Below the pieces are notes generated by a model. The model worked only from the letters and a program-made list of their open reading frames with translations. It searched no databases and was not told the DNA's origin. The translations under genes were made by a program, and so were the position numbers. A stretch of DNA of 64,000 nt, taken from the NCBI GenBank assembly GCA_027559495.1, contig JAMXSV010000019.1, positions 868,001-932,000 on the forward strand, written 5' to 3'. Origin of the DNA: Aurifilum marmelostoma (taxonomy: Eukaryota > Ascomycota > Sordariomycetes > Diaporthales > Cryphonectriaceae). Positions 22,901 to 34,900 of the stretch are shown in pieces. The first letter of the stretch is position 1; every line of letters begins with the position of its first letter.

Positions 22901-25490
22901 ACTCGGACGGGACCGAGCGTATTGTGGCTCTCGGGTCCGGCTCGTAGTCGGGAGAAAAGCTCCGAAGCTGTCGGTCGGGAGGGAACTCTTCGACTGCCGA
23001 ATGATAGACGGACACCGCCTGGTCGTCCCGGGGACTGGTCCGGCCAGAAGACGGGGCTGACTCGGAGGCCTTGAGGAAGGGGTCCATGGCCTTGCGCAGG
23101 CTCGTGACGGGACTGGGCTCGGGCTTCGGGGTCAAGACCTCGAGTCGCTTCTGGGGCGGAAACAGCTCTGCCGGCGGTATGATGGACGGTGGCAGGGTGG
23201 GCGGGAGCGGGGGTGGTTCTACGTTGTTTACCGACACAGACTTCTTGCGGCGCCTGAAGAACCCTGACGGCTTCTTCTGTATGCCGTGGGACGAGCTCGT
23301 CTGCCTCGAGGGCGGGGCGCTGGTGGCGCCGGCCTTGCTGGGGTCTGAGGAGGCCGCATTTGCAGCAGCCGTGGGCGACTGCTGGGCGGACGCGTTGATG
23401 CCGCTCATGAGACTGGCGGAGGCTGCAGGGGAGCCGAGCGCCGGGGCAGGAGAGGCAGCAGACGAGGGCAGGCTGGCAGACTGGTCCAGGGCCGCGACGA
23501 CGGTGTTCTTGGAGCTGCCGCCGCCAAACATGCGCCTGAAGAAGCCAGGCTGTTTCTCCTTGGGCTGTGCGGCGACCGACGTGGGAGCGGCAGCCGGACT
23601 GGCGTGCACGGGCTCCTTGGCCTTCTCGTATCCCACATGGGGCGCCGGTGCCGAGTCTTCTAACAGATCCGCGGCGGCGCTACCGGGCGCAGGAAGAGGG
23701 GGGACGGGCTCGTGCTCGCGGTCGCGGGCGGCATCGCGTCTCGAGGAGGAGGAGGGGTGGAGCTTGGCGGTGTTGGTGCTCCGTGAGGACTTGTTGCTGC
23801 GCTTGCGCTCGAGGCGGAGGTTGACGGAGCGCACGGGCGAGAGAGGCTCGCCCATGGGCTCGTGCCGGGCAATGGAGGGCATGGAGGGCATGGTGGCAAG
23901 CCGACGGGGACCGACTGGGACCGTCGGGGTGGGTGCGGCATCGTCCAGGTCGTAAGGGTAGTCGTAGTCGAGGTTCGAGCTGGAGTGGTCGAAGAAGGAG
24001 TTGGGCAGCTCTATATGCCACGAGGGCTGCTGGCCCTGGGGGTGCTGGGTGGTTGGGCGCGAGTGCGGCAGCTGCTGCAGGTGAGACGAGTGCTGGTCCG
24101 GCGGCTGCGTGCCGTAGGATCGGCGGCGTGCCGGTTCTAGACTGGAGGATCGCTTGGGAACACCAATGCTCTGCGCCCACTTCTGGCTGCCCAACACGTG
24201 TGCGTAGCCTACGGCGTCAATGCTGGTCGTGCTACTGCTCTTGCTGCCCCGTCCCCCCCCTCGAGTGTAACACGCGGGAGCCCAAAGAGGAGCCACCAGG
24301 GACGGCGGGTCGCTGATTGGTGGCAATGTCGCGCAGCCCGGCGGGATTGGCCGACAGGCTGTTGCTCCTGCGCCCTCGCGACATGTTTGTCGACACACGG
24401 CTCAGGTGGTCATCGTCGGCGCCTTCGTAATCGGAGCTGTACGAGTACCCGTGGGCGCCCCGGGCCCCGGCCCCGGCGTGGAAGGTATTTCTTGCCCTCG
24501 AGGTCGTGCTCGTCATCGTCCTGCTTCCTCCTGCTGTGCCCCCTGCTGTTACCGCCCTCTGGCCCGGCGGGTCCTCGTAGCGATAGGAAGGGTGAGGGCC
24601 GGCAAAACCAGACATGGTCCTGGTCTCGCCGCTCGTCTGCATGCTGTTGGCCTGGTCCATGTTGAACTGGTCGAGGGAGAGGAGCATGTTGCCCAGGAGG
24701 GAGTCGCGGGTGACATTTCGAGGGGAGAGGGAGAGGTCGTGTGAATCCCGGAGGGAGGAGTATTCTCGCAGGTCTCGGTTGTGGAGGGCGGGCGGCGGCG
24801 GGGTGTGCGAGGCTCGTCGGCGCACGGGGGACTCGTTGCCCCGGTTGGACATGATGTCGGCGTCGGAGAAGGTATCGGAGAAGGCGTCGAAGAAGGTCTG
24901 GTTATCGGCAGAGCTGTCGTCTCGGTCGTGGCGATGGTGGTGCTGGTGGCCGCCTCCTAGGTCGCGGCCTCTGTCGGGATCAGGACCAGGTCTTGGCCGC
25001 ACATCCCTCTGCTCGTGGCCTGCCCTGTAGCCCTGGCCAGACACCTTGATGTGGAGACGCGGACTGTCACGGTCGTAGTTGTCGGCGAAGTAGTAGTCGT
25101 CGTCGTCGTCCTCCTCCTCCTCCTGTTCGTCGTCGTGGTTGGGGCCGGTACCGTTTCGGCCTGTTGTCCTGCGTCCCCTGCTGGACGGGTGGTTGGAGTG
25201 GTGCTGGTGCCGCCTGTCGTGTGTGCCGGCGGCAGGGGCCGAGGGGGGAGGAGGGGGGAGTTGGGGCTGCGCTGTGACGACTTGTAGGGGATATCTGGAG
25301 GCTTTGGGAAGGCGAGGTGACTGGGGGGCGGGGGTGACAGTGGTGTAGAGAGCTCGTTGTCCTCGTAGTCGGGAGAGTAGGAGTAGGCGTTGGCGTCAAA
25401 GGTGTCGATGTTAAGCTCGGGCCTATTGCGACGGTGATTGCGCATCCTCCTCGGCTGGGGCTGCTGGTGGTTGTGCTCGGAGGGAGGCAT
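19912..25490 (-). CDS. Sec7-PH Arf guanine nucleotide exchange factor, Syt1-like (three homopolymer anomalies)
   Basis: Activates Arf GTPases for vesicle traffic. Exons are 25490-22094 and 22001-19912. The 92-bp intron sits inside the Sec7 domain and joins HHGFKSV to DVIHTICYS; its acceptor is preceded by a T21 run. The first ~1,000 residues are low complexity with many phosphorylatable Ser/Pro sites and two FFRR-type basic patches. The Sec7 domain lies around residues 1,040-1,190 with RAETQQVDRIL holding the catalytic glutamate finger, and SIMLLNTDLH. A PH domain follows (EGIVIHKHHLDGVDKKAKDR), then a helical tail with SYVKSIEEELQQH. The frame slips at two adjacent G6 runs (25243-25248, 25253-25258) and at C8 run 24253-24260. 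Shortening each by one gives 1,827 residues with matching splice phase. The start at 25490 is the first ATG after a GA-repeat leader; an upstream ATG at 25601 would translate the repeat as Glu-Arg. Confidence 0.85.
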
Positions 25491-25513
25491 GTTTCTCTCT
25501 CTATCTCTCTCTC

Positions 25514-25557
<44 letters not shown>

Positions 25558-26934
25558 TCTCCAAAATTTCGGTCCCGGAATCTTGAACCCCTGGCTGACA
25601 CGGGTTTATGCCTGCTGGGTGGGTGGTTTGACGCACCCTCCTCGTCCTAAGCCCCCAAGGTGGTAGTAGTACGACGGTACCGGGCGCCGTTCGTCTGTTG
25701 GGGGGGGGGGGGGGGAAATGAATAATTAGCCCTGCAACTAGTTTCACAAGACCCACACCTGCGGCAGGCGCCAAACGTTGTAATGGTAGTGGTGGTGAGG
25801 GTGAGGATGGTATTGGTAGTAGTAGTATTAGTGGTGGTGGTGGTGTTTGCGTTATTCCTCCTGCTCCTCCTTGTCGTTGTCGTAGTGGTGATGGTGGTTC
25901 GATCAACGTGTAGACCTCGTCGTCGCTGTCACCCTAGAGACCTGCTCCAAGGGAAGAGGAGGGAGGTCGAGAGGAGCGACAGGCGAAACGGGATGACAGA
26001 CAGCGGGCGTGCTGATGTGCGGACGCCATGCAGATGCAGCAGGGAGAGACATGCACCCGTGTGTGTGTGTTTGTGTCTGTGGTGCCTTTGATTACCTCGT
26101 CCCGTGGGAATCGTGAAGATCAGTCGAAACAGGGCTGGCCGAGAGCAATGCAGGTGATGACGATCTCCTCTGTCGCTCTCGCTCTCACTCACTCCTGCGT
26201 GTATGTTGTATCGTTTCGTCTCGTCGTCGTCGACAATGCGGCAGCAATTGGAGCCTCTGCTAGAATTCCCCAGGCCAGGCCAGGCCCTTTGGCCTCCGTC
26301 ACTCACACGCACAACCTGCGAAATCGCACAAAAAAAAAGTGTAGTGTGGCAATGTATGCACCATGTACCATGCAGTACAACACAGAAAGGAGGCTTGAGC
26401 GCTTAGTAGTAGCAGTAGTATGTCGGATGAGTGTCCCAAGCCCAGTAAAGTCAATCTGATCACTATGTGACTTGACAGTGGGGGGTTTGGCAGACGCAAT
26501 TGAGGCTTGCCCTCGACGAGGCTAGCTTGTAGCAGGCGCCCGTGGTGGCAGCTGTGACAGGTCGTTTCGTGTTCTCCAGATGGCGCAATTTGATGATGTA
26601 GTAGATACTGCAGTACTGTTCCAGTGTACTATGGTAGAGAGAGGTTTAGGTTGGCGAGTCAGGTACCACACATACACACAGACACATACACAGACATATA
26701 CAGACACACATACACTTCAAGGCCCGAGGTCAAGGTCGAGGGAGGCCACAAAGGGGAGGGAGGGTGTTCAAGGCCCAAGGGGGGCCACGCCAAGGTAGGC
26801 CAGGGCCAGGGCTCGGGGCTACTGTTACTTTAGATTCCATAGGCTGCCTGCTGGCAAGGCTGGTACCGAGGGCGTGTCGCGCAGGGCCCCTGGCGCTATA
26901 GTTGTGTCTGTCTCTTCTGTGTTGCACACACAAG

Positions 26935-26965
<31 letters not shown>

Positions 26966-29300
26966 CCCCAAGAAGAGAGGGTGGGGATGGTCAGAGAGAT
27001 GAGCTGCCAGAATGAGACTTGAGGCTCGAGTCTTGAAATTTGCAATTGAATCGGATTGGGATTGAATTGGGATCAAACCGGGAAGGAGATCCCACACCAC
27101 ATGGCCTAAACCAAATTCTGGCCCCTGGCCTTAGTTCTTGTTACCCCTGGAAGAGACCCTCCCCCCCTTCCCCAGGCCTCCCAGCAACTCATAAGTACCC
27201 TCTAAGCGATGATGACCTTGTCACTTCAATTGCCCATCAAACAGACTCCCCCCCCCCTCCCAGAGGGAAAATACTCAATGCATAGCCATTGAATCTATAG
27301 CAGTACATACTATGATATGCACTATCTCATTCAATCTTGGCTCAGCATAAACAAGATTGGTCACAAAATTGCAAAGAGGAGATGCGAGTGGGTGCGCAGT
27401 CTTGAGTGTTCTAGCGCTATCAGTTTGGGAGATTTCAGGGGGTCTTTCAGTGCTTATCCACTGTACTCAGGCACCAGGTATGCCAATGCTATCACGGTAC
27501 TGCTGTGGCACTTGAAGAACAGAGGTATAAGGGCTACTGTATGGGGCAAGGGTCCTGTCTACTATAAGGAAACTAAATTTAGTCCCCGCCCAGGAACCCC
27601 ACCACGCCCACCACCACCCCCACACTGCACTCTACTTAATTCGGAGTACTACTGTACCTGTAGCAAGCCAGTGCTGGCAGTTGTGCCTCTGCCTTCTGGC
27701 AGCTGGGTGTGTCTGTCTAGCCCTACCACTGACACCAACCAAATCCTCAGTGACCACCGAGGCTACCGAGTTTCCACCCTGGTACAATGACTTGGATATT
27801 CCATCATAGTCTACCCGTGGCATGTTCTCTTCTTTTGCCCTTATTTCTATGTCCATATTTCGACCCACGCATCGCCAAAACTCAATCTGACTCGACTGAT
27901 TTTTTTGCGCTCGTGTCCTCTACCGCAGATCTCCAGATCCAGAGAAGGGGGGACCGCAATGTGGCCTGGGGAGGGGGGAGGGTCATTCGCAACTGGTGAA
28001 ACGCACCAGTGCCCATCTTTTTTTAAACACTTACCCCCCTCCTCCTCCCTTTTATTTTTTTTTTCTTGTTTTTTTTTTTTCTCTCCTTCTCCTTCCCCAC
28101 GATTTCTACACGATGATACTCATCTCGTGTCGTCTTTGATCAGCCGACTGATCATACTACATAGCAATACATACATGTTTATGATAGAATATGCGTACCA
28201 TCGCAGAGTGTGCATGGCACTACCAAAGGAATGACTTACCGTTTTGCCCCCCCCCCCGGCGGGTACTCTACACAGTGATGCCCCCCCCAAGTCAATCAGA
28301 CACCAAATTGAGGCGACGTCCTCTTTTCCATGCCGCCACTTCTACTACAAACGCATGCAAGCGCCATGCCTATCCTGTTACAATAGCTGCATGCAGTGTA
28401 CATGCGCGAAAAAGGGGATCCAGCACACAGAGGCGAGGGGGAGGGTGGCGTTAAACCGCCTATCCTGCTTTTCTTAGCGCCGGCACTGCGACGTTTTGAG
28501 GTCACCGACGCGCGTGCACACACACACAAAATGGACTAACACTGATTGCACCGCTGCATGATACGGGGGTCAGATGCTGGGTGTATTCATGGCGCCAGCT
28601 AGATCTGCACAGCAAGCTGTCCTCGTGTCCTTGTGGTGTGTAACATGTAGCCAACCACAGCCAACACGAAGCACACCACCAAGGGGAAAAGAAAAAAGAA
28701 AAACAAAAACAAAAATAGAGCACTGCGCAATTCGTGTGCCCTCCCATGTCTGCAGGAACACACAGGGGGCGGCTGTCGGAGGAGTTCGACCGCTGGATGG
28801 ATGACGGCCACGTGCGCTCCCGCGAGAGAGAGAGAGATTGATGGTTTGGCACCACACCACTACCGGCCGAGAAATTCTCCTTTCCCCGGCCCCCAAAAGA
28901 CCAAGCCATGTTCTCATTCTGATTTTGTTTTCTAATTCTGCAGGCATAGGAGACATGTGATTATCGTGAATACAACCTGTGGTGCAGTAGGCGCAGATTA
29001 CAACAGACACCTCGACTCCATACTTCTTCGCGGGTACAAACCCAACCCCCCCCCCAAAAAGAAAAAATCCTTTCCGTCTCACTCTTCGTGATTCTCCAAC
29101 CGCTGAAGGACCGGACCAAGTGGCATCGGATCCTTTGCGCGACGCAAGGATGCATTTAACCCGCATGCCTGTCCTCCAGCCAAGATCCGCACGCTCGCAA
29201 AGATCTGTCACAAAAAAAAAAAAAAAAAAAAAGATTGGAAATCCCCCTTGTGCACCAGTAAATTCCCATTCATATTCTGCCACCTAGAAGACAGTTCCGA
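25491..29300. repeat. Gene-free region rich in microsatellites and homopolymers
   Basis: This includes the (CT)n tract 25497-25560 directly before the Sec7 start (read as GA in its leader), a G16 run near 25700-25715, a (CA)n tract near 26940-26965, a T/C-rich stretch near 28020-28090 and an A21 run near 29212-29232. No open frame has family features; the longest (28570-29283, minus) depends on a T run. It probably serves as the long upstream region of the Sec7 gene. Confidence 0.55.
25497..25560. repeat. (CT)n microsatellite in the Sec7 gene leader
   Basis: Near-perfect CT repeat with two CTAT interruptions, ending a few bases upstream of the minus-strand ATG at 25490. In the transcript it reads as a GA repeat. 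Confidence 0.9.
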
Positions 29301-32300
29301 ACAGGACACGAGCGTGGCTTGCCGATCCGCTGCCATTTCATTACCCTGCTCGTATAGCTGATTGAGATCCGACTCGCATCTTGCGCTCGGGCAAAATACA
29401 AAGGTTATGAGGCAGACCTCGTTTCATGCGTCAAATGACCTTTATGTATTAGGATCGGGCTATGCGCCAGCGTTGGCTGATGGGGTATCTTTGTTTCATA
29501 GCGATTAGTATAACTTTGGAATATCTCAGGCCAGATATAATTTGTCTTTGAAGACGAATGGGCCGCCATGCAGCCTAGAATTAACTAACCCTGCAGCAAT
29601 ATGGAGAAATCAGGAAGGCACATAAGAGTAGAGCCTCAAGAAATCAATTGGTCAGACAATCAATCAAGCCAGACGAGTATCGATATAATATCGTTATAGG
29701 AACTCTAAGCATCAATGAATATAGCTACAGTAGAACAAGTATCCATCATACCTAAGCCAGATAACACAATTGAAATTAGACACGAACAATCATCATCTAA
29801 GGATAATTTTGAATTTCAAAGCTATTCATCTTGAAGGACTACTTTGCTAATTACTTAATGACTATCTTTCTATGCAGAGGCTACTTTTTCTGTTCAAGGC
29901 TATTCATTTATTCCGTAGCCTTCTCGATATAGAAAGCAATGGTCGGAAGCAAAATGTTGCTTTGACTGAACCAAGTTGAAAAAGATTTCATTAGACAATA
30001 CAATTGATTATTTATATAGTAGCTTTTATAGCAATTAGTATGTAGGTCCTCGTTACCGTGAGTAGCTTCCAAGTGATGGCCACCCAAGCTGATGAGCTAT
30101 TAATGATGATGGCGAGGGTTCCCTCATCTCCATCCACAAGTAGCCTCTAGAGGGCATAATAAAGAGATGGTATATTCTCATGGTCATCGGACATCTTTCA
30201 TTTGGCTCCTTCCCTATGGTCGCTTGACCTCCTGTCAATGCTAAGCTCCTACAGTCTCGCTCGGCAATCTATCCTCTATCCCGGATGGCTCATGTATTGT
30301 TTGTAGCTTTCGTCATGGTCGTCTATAGCCAGCTGGCTGGAATGATCCTACCAGCTGTCCAGATGGGTGCGGTCGTGTGTAGTTCGCAGACTACGTGCAT
30401 ATGTGATCACGTTGCAAAGGGCTCGACAATAACCTGAGCTGAACAGTGAATAGGACGAGTTGCACTTTGTCATTGAACAAGTTCGGAAAGTTGGATCAAA
30501 TATAGCCTCAGAACACACGCATTCATGACGTGACAACCACAAAGTTACGTTGTTGTGGTGGCCAGTGTGGTGAACCTCGGGACTTGGAATCCTTATGGTA
30601 GGTCCTAAATTGCCTCACATATAAGACCACCCACCAATAGTTATACGTTCAGATGCAGATCCAAACACTCTTTTACCCTCTTTTCTATTCAGATATTCAA
30701 TGAGTTACCTGATGGTGTAGGGCCTTCTTCACCCTGGTCCTGTGCCTCGTTGTCCCTTGTTTGCCGTTCTTACGACCCTCATAGCACACTTGGGTCGACG
30801 GGCCCTGCCCACTGCTTGGTCTTCTGTCCTCTTTCACGTGCGATAGCGCCCGAGTTATGGTTCAACGTTTTGTCACGCACATAAGTACACACCGCAAAAG
30901 CACTCAGAGGGCTACCTAGGTCATAGATGCTTCACCAAGCTTGACTTGTCATCAGCAGTAAGTTCATATTATTGAAATGTGAATGTGGCATGCTTCGAAA
31001 AATGCATCAAGACTCATGAGGCAAGGCATAACCCAGCCTCTATCGTATTGTGCTTCGGTATGCTAGGCAGAGCCGACATCGAAATATTGATAGGCGACGT
31101 CGCTATGAATGCTTGGCCGCCACGAGCCAGTTCCTTTCTACAGCATCCGAGTTGCCCCGATGCCTCGATAACTCCGGGTTGCACAGCCCGTATTCATCAG
31201 CCTGATCTCCAAGGGAAGTATCCCGTACCTCGAGCAGCCAATATTGTGTAGTTCATCAGGGTCCAGCACCTTGGCGAGAGCTGAACCTCTTGACCAGCCA
31301 GCCGCCCCAGAGGACGGCCCTTATCATAGCCAAATAAGCTGCTGGTTGTCTCCAACCAACGGATCATCACTCGCAGCGGCATACTGCTTCACCGTTGGGG
31401 CGTGGCTCCGCCGGTCTGGTACTCTTGACCTGACGAGAGTTTCCGTCTAGGTGTTTTTCCTGACCTCAAAGGAGCAGCCCGTTCATTACCCTGAGCTGTA
31501 TGGCCAAGTGCAATAATGAACATACCGGACTAGATCGAAGTTGCCAATACAACAGCCAGGGACTGTTTATCTGAGGTTTTTCCCTGTGGTGATCCACTTC
31601 CTGACACCTATGGCCTCAAACATCGAGGGACCAAAGAATTGATAGGCTATACTTTCATGTTCCATATTGACACTGGGGAAGTCCTAACTTTTGTCCTATT
31701 GTATTGTTTCGTTTCCCTCAGGATTCCTACTCGATATCTAAGAAGGGTACTTGTATCGCAAACGTGACGCCCAAGCTAGAATGCCCACCTGATAATACAT
31801 TCAACCTGCATCAACCCGCAAAGGGCCCCAATTCAAAAAGCTCGACATAGATCCCCGTCCTCTTTCTCGGATAAGTAAGGAGACAATGGGAGTAGTGACA
31901 ACTTGTTGGCGACGAAGCTCCGACGTATCATATAAGCCCCATATCGTTTTCATAATGTCAGACCAGAGGTAAGCTCAGCACGTACGGGTGGGCTTGTTTG
32001 ACATGGCCTGTGGTTTAGATGAATGTCAAACAGGTGCATGGAACCATTCATACGGGTCACTAACTAGATGGACGAGGTATTTGGCTACATGGGTATTATC
32101 TTTATACCATCTTCCCCAGGGATGGATTAGACTACTCAGTAAATCAGTGTGAATCCTGGCGCGGAAGAACTCTAGATTGTAATTAAGAAGCCCTAGAAGC
32201 GACTTTCGCTACACTAAATCGCCCAGTCCACTGCTGTCTAGTCGTTGAACCTCACCCATCTTATCTGCCTCAGATGTTTGAGTAAAAATGACCGTGCTTG

Positions 32301-34900
32301 GTCTTCAGAGAGTCCTCGCAAGTTGAGTGTCGCAGGCTGTAGAGCCCCTAGCACAATCTGGCCGTATCCAACACCCTCGTCGTGAAACTTGCCGCGATAT
32401 TGTCATCCCAAGAACATATATCATACGAGTGTATCTCAAGGACCAGATAACAGTCCATTGAATTGCAAGCCTACTTTGACACAAAGTGCTCGGCGATATC
32501 AGACTCGCCACGAGATCTACGTTTCACGCCATTCTGGCCACGCGTCGGGGTGGACGTCTTATCAGGAGTATCTCACCACCTACATGGCCATCCGAATAAT
32601 TCCGAGCTGTGCTCCCATCGCCATATCGTGAACTGATAGTTCCATCGCCACAATGTAACGCAAAGTGGCCCTGGGAACCGTCCCCTGCCGAGCCTATCTG
32701 GCGAATGGTCTGGCCGGCTCAGCAGGGCCCGGCGTCCACGCTAAGAAGGACTTATCAACGGATCCCCAAATCAACCTAGTAGTCACCACAGCGCAACGGC
32801 CGCGCAAGCAAAAAGGAAGAGGAAGACAAGGAGGAGAAAGTTCCGATGGGAGGATCCACACCACGATCCGTACCAGATATGCCGGGACGAAACTTTGGCA
32901 CTATTCGGCTGGGTGCGGTGGCCAAGGGTTTGGCACCTTGGCGAGGAAGCTTATCTCGACATCGTGTGCTGGGATCCGGGTAGGAAAGAGATATCGGGCT
33001 GCCGTACTTTGTGTTGAGGATCAAGCGAAGACGTTACTGCCGCCTTATGTTGAGTGTTCTTCTCCATGGGCCGGCCAGGTCTGATGTGTAAGTTGCTGGT
33101 CACATGGACTATAGTCGACGAATCACGAGTAGATGTTGCCATGGCAAATGGTGGCGTATACTGTGGCCTTGTGTCTCCTCTCGTCGAGAAAGACTTGATG
33201 TTGACTTCAGGCTCTTGCTTTCGTCTTTGACAAAACCCATTCCGATGAAGCTGGACGCGTGCTGCGGTCGTGCCACGCACATCTGGGCTAAAGACAGACG
33301 ATCTTGAGACATGTGCGAAGAATGAGCTGCCTTCATTTTCCACCTGACCCAGACCATATGCTCATTGGTCATCCAGCTTTGATATCCACGTGGGAATATC
33401 AACCCGAGTCGGAGAGCTTGTGATATCAGTGCCGCTGTTAGTGCCTGTTTTCATTTCTTCTCAAACACCTGAGTATGGAGACGAGGTCTTTCAGGTCCAT
33501 CTGCTTTGAGTCGAGACGGGGCAGCCTCGGTGCTTCACAATGGTGGCTCCTCGTATTCACCAGCGTGTAGTCCATCTGCGGTCTCTCCGAGGTAGATTCC
33601 TCGAACAGGTGCCACGTCGAGAACCCCCTGCTCATTCTCTAGGCCCTGAGTTGTCCTTCCTTGATGTGGCTATCGCGGTACCATATGATTCTCGCTCCAT
33701 AGAACAGGTAATCCTCCCGGAAAGAGAGACTTCCCAAGGGTTCCTTCGCGCAAGAAATTGACAAGACTCGTACATGGGAAGGGCGGCGCTCATTGCCCTC
33801 ATGTACTCTCGAGGCATCTGTCTGTGCCCAGGGCACCCAGACTGACGCATACCGAGGTAGTCACTAAAACCCTGGAAGGTAGCCCCCTCAAAGGAAATCG
33901 CGACAACCTTGCCCTCGATATGCCGAAAAGTAAACATCGAACATCAGCGTCGGACCAATAAGATTGTCAGACTCGAACATCAGACCAAAACATTAGTAGA
34001 TTATTTTTAAGGGTCCGGCAGACCACAAGAGAGCGTGAGCCAAACGGGAAAGGGCAAAGAAGAAAAAGAAATGAATCGACCTGGCGCCAACTGTTGAGTG
34101 TTGGGTGATGGTCTTTATATTGCAACAGTAAGACGGGGCTGTAGTTGACCCGCGGGTGCTAAATTTCAACATCACAAAGAGCCTCACTATTTTAATCCAA
34201 CGTCACTTCTTTCTCGAGGCTCGGATCAGTGTGGAGGAGCCGAAAATCAGGCTAGGTCTGCCAGTGAATGCAATTTCCTTTTGTCTTTGGGCTCGCTCCC
34301 CTGAGGCTATATTGCAATTACGCCTTGCGTCAACGGCAGCATGCGACTCTTACGTCTATATGCTCTTCTGGAAGTCAGTCATTATGTGTAATCAATTACA
34401 TAATATTCAACACTAGAGAACGGGTGCAAACTGTGAGTCTCAAAAACAAATGATCCGAAGCTGTATATAGTGATCCCATGACAGACCAAAGCGTGTGAGC
34501 GGGTGAGAAGATACAGTACTTTGGTACTATGGTTTGCAGGAGGATTGCGGGGCAGCCTCCGAGGTCGCCAGTGAGTTTGTCTCATATCATTGGCGGCGGC
34601 GGTTCTGCTGCTGTATGCCCCGCATAAGAGGGTTGCCAAGATAGCGAGCTGCATGTGGTACGGGTGAACAGCGCAACGGCTCGACCCTCCTCTATGCACA
34701 GTGACGATCTTGTCATGCCCTTTCCTTGGCCTTGAGTAATATCATTCGCATTAATTTTACTCAAGAGACGCAGTCCAAAGGCACATGTCATGTGGAGCTG
34801 AACATGCTGGCCATGACAATCAGCAAATGCAGTAGGCGAAGCACTTTCTAACACAAATTCAATGTATTTCCACCCAATAACCAGGGCTCAGCGTATCTGG
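29301..34900. other. Gene-free region, mixed to AT-rich, nothing recognised
   Basis: About 5.6 kb without a supportable coding frame, RNA gene or transposon. CpA and TpG remain common, so it does not show the RIP-like mutation seen after 61.26 kb. Some short open frames (for example 33438-33635 minus) have ordinary composition but no recognisable motif. Decayed genes or long noncoding transcripts cannot be excluded. Confidence 0.4.

Noticed and set aside
28570..29283. 237-residue minus-strand frame in the gene-free region
   Set aside because: It depends on a poly-T tract read as Phe and has no domain or regular patterning.
29301..34900. Mutated transposon in the gene-free region
   Set aside because: CpA and TpG are still common, no terminal repeats or reverse transcriptase/transposase motifs were seen, and there is no direct-repeat boundary.
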